A DNA stretch of 55,970 bases from an uncultured beta proteobacterium (GCA_903935355.1 CAIZRK010000040.1:1-55970); one strand, 5' to 3'; counted from the stretch's first letter, positions 1 through 9,167 are shown. Notes: a model not told the origin generated them from the sequence alone. Numbers and translations are program-made.

Positions 1-201
1 CACTGCCCTTGGATGGCTATGAATGGATTACAAGGAATCCTGAACTGTCTTGAGAATGCCTCTGGTGAAATTTTCATAGAGGAAGATGTGCGAGTGAAGG
101 CGCTAGGCTGCGTTGAACGCATGCTCGACTTCACCCAGAATCATCCTGATCTACTTGCCAAAGCACAGCATGGCTTTGTCAAAAATATTGGTGCGGCTTA
201 A
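1..201 (+). CDS. nadA: Quinolinate synthase NadA, C-terminal end (partial)
   Basis: The reading frame is open from the first base and encodes the last 66 residues of quinolinate synthase. NadA condenses iminoaspartate (made by NadB) with dihydroxyacetone phosphate to give quinolinate for NAD synthesis. The fragment opens with HCPWMAMNGL; the cysteine in this CPWMAMN motif is a known ligand of the NadA [4Fe-4S] cluster. The tail (VKALGCVERMLDF) is typical of the family C-terminus. The start lies outside the window. nadC follows 47 bp downstream on the same strand, so the two are probably co-transcribed. Identification is by motif recognition. Confidence 0.93.
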   Translation, partial: HCPWMAMNGLQGILNCLENASGEIFIEEDVRVKALGCVERMLDFTQNHPDLLAKAQHGFVKNIGAA

Positions 202-248
202 TTACTTATTTTGTCTTTTGTTTTTTCTTAATTTAGATCGATTCATTC

Positions 249-1121
249 ATGTTTGAGTACAACGAGACTTTAGAGCAAGCCCGTCAACGCAATATTGCTG
301 ATGCGCTGATGGAAGATATTGGTAAGTGCGATTGGACTGCGCAATTAGTTCCTAGCAAACCGGTTCATGCCCAACTAATTGTTCGTGAGCAGGCTGTTCT
401 GTGTGGGGTGGATTGGTTTGAGGGCACTCTCAAGAAATTAGATCCTTCAGCAAAAGTGACTTGGCACTACCTCGAGGGCAACTTGATGAAGCCCGATACC
501 AAAGTTTGCGATATTGAGGCCAACTCTCGCGCCCTACTCTCTGCTGAGCGCCCCTGTATTAACTTCTTGCAAACGCTCTCTTGGACGGCCAGCATTGCAC
601 GTCAGCATGTCGATGCAATTGCAGGCGTCAGCCCAAATCCTAATGGCTGTGCAGTGCTCGATACACGCAAAACGATTCCTGGCTTACGTCAGGCGCAGAA
701 ATACGCAGTACGTGTGGGTGGCGGTCAAAACCAACGTCTTGCACTATGGCATGGCATCCTCATTAAAGAGAATCACATCGCCGCTGCAGGCGGTGTGGCT
801 GCTGCAGTCAAGGCTGCACAGGCATTGAATTCTGGGGTGGATATTCAGGTAGAAGTAGAAAGTCTTGTGGAATTGAAAGAGGCTTTAGATGCTGGAGCGA
901 AGAGCATATTGATTGATAACTTCACTACCGACCAAATGAAAGAAGCTGTTGCCTTTACTAATGGTCGCGCTTTATTAGAAGCTTCTGGTGGTATCGATTT
1001 AGAGCAGATGCGTGCGATTGCCGCTACTGGCGTTGATCGCATCTCTCTTGGAAAGCTGACTAAAGATATTAAGGCTGTGGATTTCTCGATGAGGATCAAG
1101 ACTCATAAAAGCACGGACTGA
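249..1121 (+). CDS. nadC: Nicotinate-nucleotide pyrophosphorylase NadC
   Basis: A 290-residue protein, the usual length for quinolinate phosphoribosyltransferase, which converts quinolinate and PRPP to nicotinate mononucleotide, CO2 and PPi. Recognisable blocks are LQTLSWTASIA near residue 110, LDTRKTIPGLR near residue 137 (substrate-binding arginine and lysine), LIKENHIAAAGG near residue 172, and the C-terminal barrel signatures EVEVESL, ILIDNF and EASGGI. It starts at ATG 249, 47 bp after nadA. Its last 19 bases overlap the 3' end of an opposite-strand antitoxin gene, so the two genes are convergent and share their ends. Confidence 0.96.
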   Translation: MFEYNETLEQARQRNIADALMEDIGKCDWTAQLVPSKPVHAQLIVREQAVLCGVDWFEGTLKKLDPSAKVTWHYLEGNLMKPDTKVCDIEANSRALLSAERPCINFLQTLSWTASIARQHVDAIAGVSPNPNGCAVLDTRKTIPGLRQAQKYAVRVGGGQNQRLALWHGILIKENHIAAAGGVAAAVKAAQALNSGVDIQVEVESLVELKEALDAGAKSILIDNFTTDQMKEAVAFTNGRALLEASGGIDLEQMRAIAATGVDRISLGKLTKDIKAVDFSMRIKTHKSTD

Positions 1122-1441
1122 ATTCCCTTCATATCAATGATCTGAAGTAATTTGGCTGCAGCTCCACTTGGATGCTTTCCAGAGCCGGCAGACTCCCATT
1201 TCTGAACAGTCGAAACACTGACGTTGAGTAATGCGGCAAAAATTGATTGGCTCATTTTTGCTCGATGAATCCTAAGATCGGCTACCTTTTTTGGCGTAAA
1301 GACTGGTGGCTTCTCTATGCAAAGCGCTTTCATCTTCACGAGGTCATGCTTCGTCAACAGGCCATGATCATCCAAGGTCAAAGCCATTTCAAGCAGCTCA
1401 TCTAATACTCGATTTTCTTCAGTAACTATTTTCTTGCTCAT
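1103..1441 (-). CDS. XRE-family antitoxin (NadS/HigA-like)
   Basis: A 112-residue protein with a helix-turn-helix in its C-terminal half (about residues 50-95). The run LRIHRAKMSQSIFAALLNVS followed by VSTVQKWESAGSGKHPSGAA is typical of the XRE antitoxins of the NadS/HigA type, which bind and neutralise a RelE-fold toxin and repress their own operon. It overlaps the upstream toxin gene by 23 bases, giving a toxin-first order as in higBA. Its 3' end overlaps the end of nadC by 19 bases on the other strand. The family call comes from motifs and gene order; activity is inferred. Confidence 0.85.
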   Translation of the reverse strand: MSKKIVTEENRVLDELLEMALTLDDHGLLTKHDLVKMKALCIEKPPVFTPKKVADLRIHRAKMSQSIFAALLNVSVSTVQKWESAGSGKHPSGAAAKLLQIIDMKGIQSVLL

Positions 1442-1811
1442 CGCAATTTAACTCCTTTAATATTCCGAAACTGGCTAACTCACGTAGTTTATGTATATCT
1501 GCCTTCTCAAAAGATTTTGAAATTACTGTTGCCGCCTCCTGCTCTCTATCCGTAAAGTCTGATCCAGGGCTACTTTTCTCTCTACCAACAATAAAAACAA
1601 TTGCATCTTTATTTTTCTTCGCCACTAGCGTACGAATGCCTCCGCTTTTCCCTTGACCAGCGATAGGAACCCTTTTCTTGCAAATGCCATCACCCAAGTC
1701 CGCCTCATAAATACCCAGATCAATCTCTCTTGCTGCATTGCATAGTGCGCTAGTTGCAACTCTCTTTTTAGCCCATCGATCAAATGTTTTTGTTTTCATG
1801 ACTATTTTCAT
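1419..1811 (-). CDS. RelE/HigB-like toxin
   Basis: A protein of about 130 residues resembling the RelE-type toxins of Pfam RelE (PF06296). MKTKTFDRWAKK at the N-terminus, then GGIRTLVAKKNKDAIVFIVGR in the middle, is the pattern of that family, which is paired with NadS-like antitoxins. Family members cleave mRNA, often on the ribosome. Candidate starts are TTG 1817, ATG 1811 and ATG 1799; no clear Shine-Dalgarno sequence decides between them, and 1811 is used here. It overlaps the antitoxin gene by 23 bases. The pair sits between nadC and nadB, facing nadC. Function is inferred from family resemblance and pairing. Confidence 0.8.
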   Translation of the reverse strand: MKIVMKTKTFDRWAKKRVATSALCNAAREIDLGIYEADLGDGICKKRVPIAGQGKSGGIRTLVAKKNKDAIVFIVGREKSSPGSDFTDREQEAATVISKSFEKADIHKLRELASFGILKELNCDEQENSY

Positions 1812-1890
1812 AGTCAAAATTCTAATCTATTGCACTCAGTGCTATAACATTGTAGTTGACAATGGATTGGGGTTGTTTAACCTCTAATAT

Positions 1891-1902
1891 TTGTATATAC
1901 AA
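1891..1902. promoter_or_regulatory. Perfect 12-bp palindrome, candidate antitoxin operator
   Basis: TTGTATATACAA is a perfect palindrome lying in the intergenic space between the divergent toxin-antitoxin pair and the BrnA-like gene. Antitoxins of both families normally autoregulate, so it could be an operator for either. It lies 27 bp before the BrnA start and about 80 bp before the toxin start. No consensus is being matched; this is structure only. Confidence 0.35.
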
Positions 1903-1928
1903 TAATTAGAAATAATTGCTAATCACGA

Positions 1929-2216
1929 ATGTCGGGGCTGGAATTGAATAGGAAAAATCAAAATTCGCAGGAAGATTGGGTTGACCCAGACGACGCACCA
2001 GAAGCGGATGAAGAATGGTTTAGGGATGCTCATGTCTATGTTGGAGACACGCTTATCAAAAGAGGTGTCGGAAGACCTCCCATTAAAAACACTAAAGAGA
2101 TGCTGAGTCTAAGAATGGACTTTGATGTACTAGAGAAGCTACGAGCAAGCGGTAAAGGCTGGCAAACCCGACTAAACAAATATATTAAAGAAGCTGTTTT
2201 AAAAGGCGATCTTTAG
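1929..2216 (+). CDS. BrnA-family antitoxin, no BrnT partner
   Basis: A 95-residue protein with the BrnA/DUF4415 pattern: an acidic WVDPDDAPEADEEWFRDA stretch near residue 17, a GRPP motif near residue 50, and a C-terminal ribbon-helix-helix-like segment with LRMDFDVLEKLRASGKGWQTR near residue 61. BrnA proteins bind DNA and neutralise the RNase BrnT, whose gene usually lies directly upstream. Here the upstream space is only 117 bp and holds no BrnT, so the gene is an orphan or acts only as a regulator. It converges with nadB with 6 bp between the stop codons. Start ATG 1929; no strong ribosome binding site seen. Confidence 0.82.
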   Translation: MSGLELNRKNQNSQEDWVDPDDAPEADEEWFRDAHVYVGDTLIKRGVGRPPIKNTKEMLSLRMDFDVLEKLRASGKGWQTRLNKYIKEAVLKGDL

Positions 2217-2222
2217 AACGAT

Positions 2223-3884
2223 TTAGGTCTCAGGAGCCTCTGAAGTACCTTCAGCCTGAGGCGTCAAAATAGTCGGATAAGAAACTGCCCAAGTACCTGG
2301 GTAGTCACGGCTATAGTGTAGCCCTCTACTTTCTCTGCGCATCAGCGCCGATCTCACGATTAACTCGGCACACTCCAATAAGTTACGCAATTCAATTAAA
2401 TCACGTGTCACTTTAAAGTTAGCGTAATACTCTTGTACTTCGTATCTGAGTAGTTTAATTCTGTGAAGCGCTCGCTGTAGACGTCGATCCGTTCTCACAA
2501 TGCCGACGTAGTTCCACATCAAAGATCTGAGCTCATCCCAATTATGGGCAATGACAACCTGCTCATCCGCGTCTTCTACCTGACTCTCATCCCAAAGTGG
2601 CAACACTGGCATAACAGGAGTCTTAAGTTCAGAGATATCGACTGCTGCAGCTTTACCAATCACAATACATTCGAGTAAAGAGTTACTTGCTAAACGATTA
2701 GCGCCATGTAGGCCAGTGTATGTCGCTTCACCCACGGCATAAAGTCCGGGGAGATCGGTGCGACCCTTCAGGTCCGTCACTACGCCACCACAGGTGTAAT
2801 GAGCCGCTGGCACCACCGGAATAGGCTCTTTAGTAATATCTATACCCAGAGTCATACAACGCGCATAGATCATCGGAAAGTGTTCTTTAATGAATGTTTC
2901 ACCTAAATGGGTAGCATCGAGGTGCACATAATCCAATCCATGCTTTTTCATCTCAAAGTCGATTGCCCTAGCAACAATATCGCGCGGAGCTAACTCATTA
3001 CGCTCATCATGCTCAGGCATAAAGCGAGTGCCATTGGGTAATTTGAGAATCCCGCCCTCACCACGCATTGCCTCGGTAATCAAGAAGGTGCGATCACTAG
3101 GGTGATACAAACACGTTGGATGAAATTGAATAAATTCCATATTACCGACACGGCAACCTGCCCGCCAAGCCATGGCAATGCCATCACCAGTAGCAGTATC
3201 AGGGTTGCTAGTGTAGCGATATACCTTGCCAACCCCACCTGTTGCCAGCACTACCGATTTAGCTTCGATGGTTTCTACACAATTATTATTAATATCAAGT
3301 GCATAAACACCGTAGCAGCGATTAGGTTTTTTGCGTACGGCCTTAGCATCTAAGTGACGATTGGTAATTAGATCGAGAGCAATCCAGTGTTCTAGCAATT
3401 GAATATTTTTATGGGCTCGTGCTTTATCTAGCAGTACTTCATGAATCGCCTTGCCCGTAGCATCCGCTGCGTGCGCAATTCGGCGATGGCTGTGCCCGCC
3501 TTCACGCGTAAGGTGTAAACCCATTGGACCAGTAGCATCAGCAGTAAACGGCACACCTTGATCCACTAACCAACGAATTGCTTCGGCGCTTTCTTCAGCA
3601 ATATAACGAGCGGTAGATTCCACTACTAGACCAGCACCCGCATTTAAAGTATCACTGACATGGGCATCAATACTGTCATGCTCTTTATCTACTACCCCAA
3701 CAATCCCGCCCTGCGCCCAAGCTGTAGCAGCCTCACCGAGACCTCTCTTGGCCATCACAATGACCGGTTGCGTCTTTGCCATATGTAGAGCTACGGTTAA
3801 GCCTGCAAGGCCTGCCCCAATAATGAGAACAGGAAGCTCCGCTTTAGCGTCAGCTTGGGGTGTTGAGGGTTTTGAACTGGCCAT
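2223..3884 (-). CDS. nadB: L-aspartate oxidase NadB
   Basis: About 553 residues from the chosen start, matching the family. NadB is an FAD enzyme that oxidises L-aspartate to iminoaspartate, the substrate for NadA. Seen in order are the N-terminal FAD-binding fold ([18 protein letters not shown]), the motif [16 protein letters not shown], the active-site block [56 protein letters not shown], and [18 protein letters not shown] at the end of the FAD domain. The frame stays open to ATG 3908, but the ATG at 3884 ([10 protein letters not shown]) leaves a tail length nearer the family's. No clear Shine-Dalgarno sequence supports either start. Confidence 0.95.
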   Translation of the reverse strand: MASSKPSTPQADAKAELPVLIIGAGLAGLTVALHMAKTQPVIVMAKRGLGEAATAWAQGGIVGVVDKEHDSIDAHVSDTLNAGAGLVVESTARYIAEESAEAIRWLVDQGVPFTADATGPMGLHLTREGGHSHRRIAHAADATGKAIHEVLLDKARAHKNIQLLEHWIALDLITNRHLDAKAVRKKPNRCYGVYALDINNNCVETIEAKSVVLATGGVGKVYRYTSNPDTATGDGIAMAWRAGCRVGNMEFIQFHPTCLYHPSDRTFLITEAMRGEGGILKLPNGTRFMPEHDERNELAPRDIVARAIDFEMKKHGLDYVHLDATHLGETFIKEHFPMIYARCMTLGIDITKEPIPVVPAAHYTCGGVVTDLKGRTDLPGLYAVGEATYTGLHGANRLASNSLLECIVIGKAAAVDISELKTPVMPVLPLWDESQVEDADEQVVIAHNWDELRSLMWNYVGIVRTDRRLQRALHRIKLLRYEVQEYYANFKVTRDLIELRNLLECAELIVRSALMRRESRGLHYSRDYPGTWAVSYPTILTPQAEGTSEAPET

Positions 3885-3942
3885 GGAGAAGTTAATTCTA
3901 AAGGGCATTCGGCATTTGGGTGTTTTTAGTGGATGAAAACAA

Positions 3943-3967
3943 CAAAGCCCCTATATCAGGGGCTTTG
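3943..3967 (-). terminator. Hairpin terminator after the formate dehydrogenase operon
   Basis: Inverted repeat CAAAGCCCC / GGGGCTTTG with a 7-base loop, 28 bases past the fdsA stop. On the minus strand it is followed by TTGTTGTTTTC, a moderate T-rich tract. It separates fdsA from nadB. Confidence 0.75.
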
Positions 3968-3994
3968 ATGAATTAGACTAAGTTTAGCAACTTA

Positions 3995-6886
3995 TTACCT
4001 TACCATCGCCTTCTGTCTATCAGGATCATTCGTGCCATACCCCATAATTAACGAGGCTTGACCACCTTTAGCTAGCTTGACAGCGCAGTACTTAAATTCA
4101 GGGATCTTGCCAAATGGATCTAAGGCAGCATTGGTGATAAGGTTAGCTGCAGCTTCATAGTAAGCAAATGGAATAAAGATCACGCCACGCGGAGTGCCAT
4201 CGTCTCTACGCACATGTATTCCCACCTCACCTCGACGAGATTGGACCGTAATCACATCACCAGCACTCACGCCTAATTGGGTCATATCCTCTCCATGCAT
4301 GGAGACTGTAGCCATCGGCTCAATTGCATCTAAGACTGTCGCACGACGCGTCATGCTGCCGGTATGCCAATGCTCTAACTGACGCCCCGTTATCAATACG
4401 AATGGATAGTCTGCATCGGGTCGCTCATTGGCGGGAATAATATCGGCTGGCACCAGCTTGACTTTGCCATCAATGGTGGCAAAGTGATCATCAAACACAA
4501 TCGGGCGACCAGGATCTTCTTCAGAAAGACATGGATAGGTTACGCTAGATTCTTTTTCAAGACGCTCCCATGTAATACCTTTAATAGCAGCATGCATTGC
4601 TTGGCGCATCTCGTCGTAGACCTGTGCAACACCATCATCTGGGCCTTGATAGTTCCAATTCAGGCCCATGCGCTTAGCAATTTCCTGAATAATCCACAGA
4701 TCAGGCTTGGCATCTCCCGGAGGATTAATCGCCTTCTTACCCATTTGCACCATACGATCCGTATTGCTTGCGGTGCCCACTTTCTCTGGCCAAGCACTGG
4801 CTGGTAGAACTACATCTGCCAGGAGCGCAGTCTCTGTCATGAAGATATCTTGAACGACAAGATGCTCTAAAGAAGCAAGTGCGTGACGCGCATGATTCAA
4901 ATCAGGATCGCTCATCGCTGGGTTCTCGCCCTCAATGTACATGCCACGAATTTTATCTGGATCACTATCTGGCGCAGTGATCTTATGCATGATCTCAACT
5001 ACGGTATAGCCCGGCTTCTTGTCTAACGGGGTATCCCAGAATTTCTCGAACCAGGCATGCGCTTCTGGATTATCAACCCGTTGATAGTTGGGAAACATCA
5101 TGGGTATCAAACCGGCATCGCTGGCGCCCTGCACGTTATTTTGACCACGCAGTGGATGCAAACCAGATCCTGGTTTACCAATTTGACCGGTAATACTGAC
5201 CAAAGCGATTAAGCAACGTGCATTATCAGTTCCGTGAACGTGTTGGCTTACACCCATACCCCACAAAATCATTGCAGACTTGGTAGTCGCAAACTCTCTA
5301 GCCACTTCACGCAAAGTCTCCGCTGGAATGCCGCATAGCGGTGCCATTGTTTCAGGGCTATAGCCCTTGATATTTTCTTTTAGGGCTTCAAAGTTATTGG
5401 CGCGGTCTCTAATAAAGTCTTTATCGACTAAACCTTCTTCAATAATCGCATAAATCATGGCATTGAGCATGGCCACATCGGTATCTGGCTTAAACTGCAT
5501 AGTGCGCCACGCATGCTTGCTGATATCTGTCAAACGAGGATCACACAATACAATTTTTGCGCCACGCTTAGCGGCATTTTTAAACCAAGTCGCTGCTACA
5601 GGGTGATTGGCAGTTGGATTGGATCCTATTAAAAAAATCATGCTGGAGTGCTCTACATCATTTACTTGATTACTTACCGCTCCAGAGCCCACGCCCTCTA
5701 GCAGTGCGGCAACAGAAGAGGCATGACAAAGACGAGTGCAGTGGTCCACGTTATTACTACCAAATCCTGTACGTACTAACTTTTGGAAAAGGTATGCCTC
5801 TTCATTGCTTCCCTTAGCTGAACCAAAACCTGCCAATACTTTTAAACCATGTTTGTCTTTGAGCTTTTTAAGGCCGCCGCCAGCAACTTCTAAAGCCTCT
5901 TCCCAGGTTGCTTCACGGAAGATGCTCGACCAATCTTGCTTGCCTTCGAGGAGCGCCTCATCCTTTGGAATGCCCGACTTACGAATGAGTGGCTTGGTAA
6001 GGCGCTGTGGATTATGGATGTAATCCATACCAAAACGGCCTTTGACGCAGAGGCGATTATGGTTAGCAGGCCCATCACGGCCATCAACACTAACAATCTT
6101 TTCATCTATAACGTTGTAAGTAATCTGGCAACCCACACCGCAGAATGGACATACCGAGTTGACCTTGCGATCAACAGTTTGCGAGCCAATTAATCCTTTA
6201 GGCATCAAAGCGCCAGTTGGGCATGCTTGTACACACTCGCCGCAAGCAACACAAGTACTGTCGCCCATTGGGTCATTGAGATCAAAAACGATTTCACTAT
6301 GGGCGCCGCGCATCGCATAGCCGATCACATCATTAACCTGCTCTTCTCGGCAGGCACGCACACAACGATTGCACTGAATGCAGGCATCTAGGTTTACTGC
6401 CATCGCCGGATGAGAGATATCGCCACTAACTTTATCGCGACGCAAAGCTTTTAGCTCTGGTCGCACTGTGACATCCATGCGGGCAGCCCAAGTACTGAGT
6501 TCCCCATGTTGTTGTTTTATTTCTTGTTCTTTATTGTCTCCCACCCACTTAAAGCCCTGATCTGGCATGTCAGAGAGCAACATCTCTAACACCAACTTCT
6601 GACTCTTTAAGGCGCGCTTACTATTTGCCTGGACTTCCATGCCTGGCGTTGCACTTCTGCAGCAGCTAGGCGCCAAGGTACGTTCACCATTGATTTCTAC
6701 TACACATGCACGACAATTTCCGTCAGGGCGATAACCTTCTTTAAAACACAAATGCGGGATATTAATGCCATGACGTTTTGCAGCCTTTAAAATTGTCTCT
6801 CCCTCGTAAGAAACGATAGTCTGGCCATCTAGCTTGAACTCGATGGTTGGTAATTCGAGTTCTTTGGGATTTATTGGTGCATTCAT
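3995..6886 (-). CDS. fdsA: NAD-dependent formate dehydrogenase alpha subunit
   Basis: A 963-residue catalytic subunit of a soluble formate dehydrogenase that oxidises formate to CO2. Domains in order: an N-terminal [2Fe-2S] ferredoxin-like domain (HLCFKEGYRPDGNCRACVVE near residue 46); a two-cluster ferredoxin segment (CIQCNRCVRAC and CVACGECVQACPTGAL); a [4Fe-4S] site (SVCPFCGVGCQ); then the molybdopterin oxidoreductase and dinucleotide-binding domains. The metal ligand is Cys387 in HCTRLCHASS, where selenocysteine sits in E. coli FdhF, so this is a Cys-type enzyme. The gene lies 39 bp after the fused gamma/beta subunit gene in one operon. fdsC (sulfurtransferase chaperone) and fdsD are not adjacent. 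Confidence 0.95.
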   Translation of the reverse strand: MNAPINPKELELPTIEFKLDGQTIVSYEGETILKAAKRHGINIPHLCFKEGYRPDGNCRACVVEINGERTLAPSCCRSATPGMEVQANSKRALKSQKLVLEMLLSDMPDQGFKWVGDNKEQEIKQQHGELSTWAARMDVTVRPELKALRRDKVSGDISHPAMAVNLDACIQCNRCVRACREEQVNDVIGYAMRGAHSEIVFDLNDPMGDSTCVACGECVQACPTGALMPKGLIGSQTVDRKVNSVCPFCGVGCQITYNVIDEKIVSVDGRDGPANHNRLCVKGRFGMDYIHNPQRLTKPLIRKSGIPKDEALLEGKQDWSSIFREATWEEALEVAGGGLKKLKDKHGLKVLAGFGSAKGSNEEAYLFQKLVRTGFGSNNVDHCTRLCHASSVAALLEGVGSGAVSNQVNDVEHSSMIFLIGSNPTANHPVAATWFKNAAKRGAKIVLCDPRLTDISKHAWRTMQFKPDTDVAMLNAMIYAIIEEGLVDKDFIRDRANNFEALKENIKGYSPETMAPLCGIPAETLREVAREFATTKSAMILWGMGVSQHVHGTDNARCLIALVSITGQIGKPGSGLHPLRGQNNVQGASDAGLIPMMFPNYQRVDNPEAHAWFEKFWDTPLDKKPGYTVVEIMHKITAPDSDPDKIRGMYIEGENPAMSDPDLNHARHALASLEHLVVQDIFMTETALLADVVLPASAWPEKVGTASNTDRMVQMGKKAINPPGDAKPDLWIIQEIAKRMGLNWNYQGPDDGVAQVYDEMRQAMHAAIKGITWERLEKESSVTYPCLSEEDPGRPIVFDDHFATIDGKVKLVPADIIPANERPDADYPFVLITGRQLEHWHTGSMTRRATVLDAIEPMATVSMHGEDMTQLGVSAGDVITVQSRRGEVGIHVRRDDGTPRGVIFIPFAYYEAAANLITNAALDPFGKIPEFKYCAVKLAKGGQASLIMGYGTNDPDRQKAMVR

Positions 6887-6925
6887 ATGTATCTTGTCTT
6901 TTCCGAGCTCTTAGCACTTATGACA

Positions 6926-8728
6926 TTAAGCCACTTCTTGGGGAAAATATTTAGCGATGCAACGAATCGGATTAGGGGCGGCTTGACCCAAACCACAGAT
7001 AGAAGCATCAACCATCACTGTTGCCAAATCTTCTAAGGTTTCTTGATCCCAAGATTTAGCTTGCATGAGTTTTGCAGCTTTGCCAGTACCAACACGGCAT
7101 GGGGTGCATTGACCACAACTTTCATGCTCAAAGAAATGCATCACGTTTAAGGCCATGTCACGCGCTTTGTCTTGATCACTAAATACCATTACAGCAGCAG
7201 AACCAATAAAGCAGCCATAGGGCTGTAAAGTGTCAAAATCTAGCGGGATGTCATTGAGGGAAGCGGGTAATATACCGCCAGAAGCGCCACCAGGTAGATA
7301 GCCATAAAACTTGTGGCCATCTTGCATGCCACCACAATATTCATCGATTAGTTCTTGAATAGTAATACCAGCTGGGGCTAATTTGACGCCGGGGGTTTTC
7401 ACTCGACCGCTCACGCTATAGCTACGCAATCCTTTGCGATTGTGGCGACCAAAAGAGCTAAACCACTCAGGGCCACGCTGAACAATATCGCGCACCCAGT
7501 AGAGAGTTTCAAAGTTATGCTCAAGCGTTGGTCGACCAAATAAACCGACTTGTGCAATATAGGGAGGGCGCATACGGGGCTCACCACGCTTACCTTCGAT
7601 GCTTTCAATCATGGCAGATTCTTCACCGCAGATATAAGCACCTGCACCACGACGCAATTCGATTAAAGGTAAATCAAATGGTGCTTTTGCATGTAATTTT
7701 TTTAATTCAAGCTCGAGTATTTCACGGCAACCATGATATTCATCACGTAGATAAATATAGCAAGCATCAATACCAACTACCTTAGCTGCAATCAGCAGGC
7801 CTTCCAAGAATCGATGAGGGTCTCGCTCTAAATAAGTGCGATCTTTAAACGTTCCTGGCTCACCCTCGTCGATGTTTACCGCCATCAGCTTAGGCGCCAC
7901 TTGATCTTTAACAATTCTCCACTTACGCCCTGCCGGAAAGCCTGCGCCACCTAGTCCCCGCAAGCCAGAGTTTTCCATTGCTTTAATAACGCTTTCGCTC
8001 TCACGCTTTCCCTCAAATAGATCTTTAGCTAATGTATAGCCACCCTGAGCACAATAGGCCTCATAACCAACATAATCTGGTGAGACGGCTTGGTTTTCAC
8101 CCTGAGGAGACACACCACCCTCAGTAAAGGCTACAGGGTCAAAAAGGGCATCATCTTTTGCCATCGGCTGAGTAGTTAGATTATTTTTAATAGCAGCTAT
8201 TACCTTATCGATGCTAGCAAATAGCACTGGGTACTGGTGCACCACTGCCACAGGCGCTTGTTCACAACGCCCAATGCAAGGCGCCGCGATCACTTTGACA
8301 TTGGCGTTACCTAAAATGGCAGGCAGCTTTGTCAATAGATTTTGTGCTCCGGCTAATTGACAAGCAATGCCATCACATACCCGCACAGTGATATCCGCAA
8401 CGGGCTCATTGCCACGCACCACTTCAAAGTGGTGATAGAAAGTGGCTACTTCATACACTTCAGCCATTGGTAAATTCATTTCTTTTGCCAAGGCTACTAA
8501 ATGACGATCATGCAAAACACGATACTCATCATTGAGCTTGTGTAAGTTTTCGATCAGTAGATCACGCCGAGAAGCATTTTCACCAATTAACTCGCGAACC
8601 TGCGCAATAGAAACGTCATCAGCTTGACGTCCTTTGAGCTTACTTTTACGACGAATGATTTCCCTTAAATCATCTACCGTTGCTACTGCAAGTGCTTTGG
8701 TTTTTCCAGAGGATTTGGGGTGAGTCAT
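6926..8728 (-). CDS. Formate dehydrogenase fused gamma-beta subunit (FdsG-FdsB)
   Basis: A 600-residue fusion of a NuoE-like and a NuoF-like protein, separate subunits (FdsG and FdsB) in many formate dehydrogenases. Residues about 20-180 are NuoE/FdsG-like, with [2Fe-2S] cysteines in VCDGIACQ and APCIGRCEQAP. A linker of roughly 50 residues follows. Residues about 230-600 are NuoF/FdsB-like: GLRGLGGAGFPAGRKW (NADH/FMN site), NIDEGEPGTFKDR, ICGEESAMIESIEGKRGEPR, and the C-terminal ESCGQCTPCRVG plus CGLGQ [4Fe-4S] ligands. The protein passes electrons from the alpha subunit to NAD+. It is the first gene of the operon. Confidence 0.93.
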   Translation of the reverse strand: MTHPKSSGKTKALAVATVDDLREIIRRKSKLKGRQADDVSIAQVRELIGENASRRDLLIENLHKLNDEYRVLHDRHLVALAKEMNLPMAEVYEVATFYHHFEVVRGNEPVADITVRVCDGIACQLAGAQNLLTKLPAILGNANVKVIAAPCIGRCEQAPVAVVHQYPVLFASIDKVIAAIKNNLTTQPMAKDDALFDPVAFTEGGVSPQGENQAVSPDYVGYEAYCAQGGYTLAKDLFEGKRESESVIKAMENSGLRGLGGAGFPAGRKWRIVKDQVAPKLMAVNIDEGEPGTFKDRTYLERDPHRFLEGLLIAAKVVGIDACYIYLRDEYHGCREILELELKKLHAKAPFDLPLIELRRGAGAYICGEESAMIESIEGKRGEPRMRPPYIAQVGLFGRPTLEHNFETLYWVRDIVQRGPEWFSSFGRHNRKGLRSYSVSGRVKTPGVKLAPAGITIQELIDEYCGGMQDGHKFYGYLPGGASGGILPASLNDIPLDFDTLQPYGCFIGSAAVMVFSDQDKARDMALNVMHFFEHESCGQCTPCRVGTGKAAKLMQAKSWDQETLEDLATVMVDASICGLGQAAPNPIRCIAKYFPQEVA

Positions 8729-8858
8729 AGTCGGTAGTCTCTAATATCTAGTCGCAAGGTAAATGCTATTTTTATAGGCTCAAAAAGAAATCAAATATCA
8801 ACCTAAGTAATGCCTACATAAGCGTTGTTAACTACCTCGCTATATAGAAAGCATCCAT

Positions 8859-8878
8859 CAAAATCATGATAGATTTTG
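8859..8878. promoter_or_regulatory. Inverted repeat upstream of the formate dehydrogenase operon
   Basis: CAAAATC / GATTTTG, two perfect 7-bp arms separated by 6 bp, about 130 bp before the start of the fused fds gene and also near the 3' end of the lipoprotein gene at 8943. It could be an operator for a regulator of formate dehydrogenase. No known consensus is matched. Confidence 0.3.
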
Positions 8879-8942
8879 GGTTATTTTTACCCCGAAGTCC
8901 TTGACGGCGCTCAAGGGAATGAAGACTGGGGTTTACCCTAGA

Positions 8943-9167
8943 TTAAAGTAGTGATGGTGATGGACGATCGCCAGGCGGAAGCGAATAATCTAACTTGCGC
9001 TCATAGACGCGTGCCTTAAAGCAATCGTTGTAACCTGGGCTGCCGATTCGCCAACCAATGGAAGTGCAGTCATCTTGCGCTGCAGACTCAATCGATCCAC
9101 AGGCTGTGAGGCCCAGAACCGCAAAAAGAACAAGTAAGTGAAGTGATGACAATTTAGATGATTTCAT
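8943..9167 (-). CDS. Small lipoprotein of unknown function
   Basis: A 74-residue protein with a lipoprotein signal: a basic N-terminus (MKSSK), a hydrophobic core, and a lipobox LTAC placing the lipidated cysteine near residue 23. The mature part of about 50 residues has two more cysteines (DDCTSIGW and YNDCFKARVYERK) that could form a disulfide, then a proline-rich end. I do not recognise the family. It is flanked by the fds operon and a divergent exonuclease gene and has no obvious operon partner. Confidence 0.75.
   Translation of the reverse strand: MKSSKLSSLHLLVLFAVLGLTACGSIESAAQDDCTSIGWRIGSPGYNDCFKARVYERKLDYSLPPGDRPSPSLL

Noticed and set aside
5736-6023. Plus-strand ORFs within fdsA, nadB, addA and addB
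   Set aside because: They lie wholly inside confident genes on the other strand, lack ribosome binding sites and resemble no family.
3995-6886. Selenocysteine (TGA) in the formate dehydrogenase
   Set aside because: The metal-ligand codon is TGT (Cys387) and the frame has no internal TGA, so it is a cysteine enzyme.
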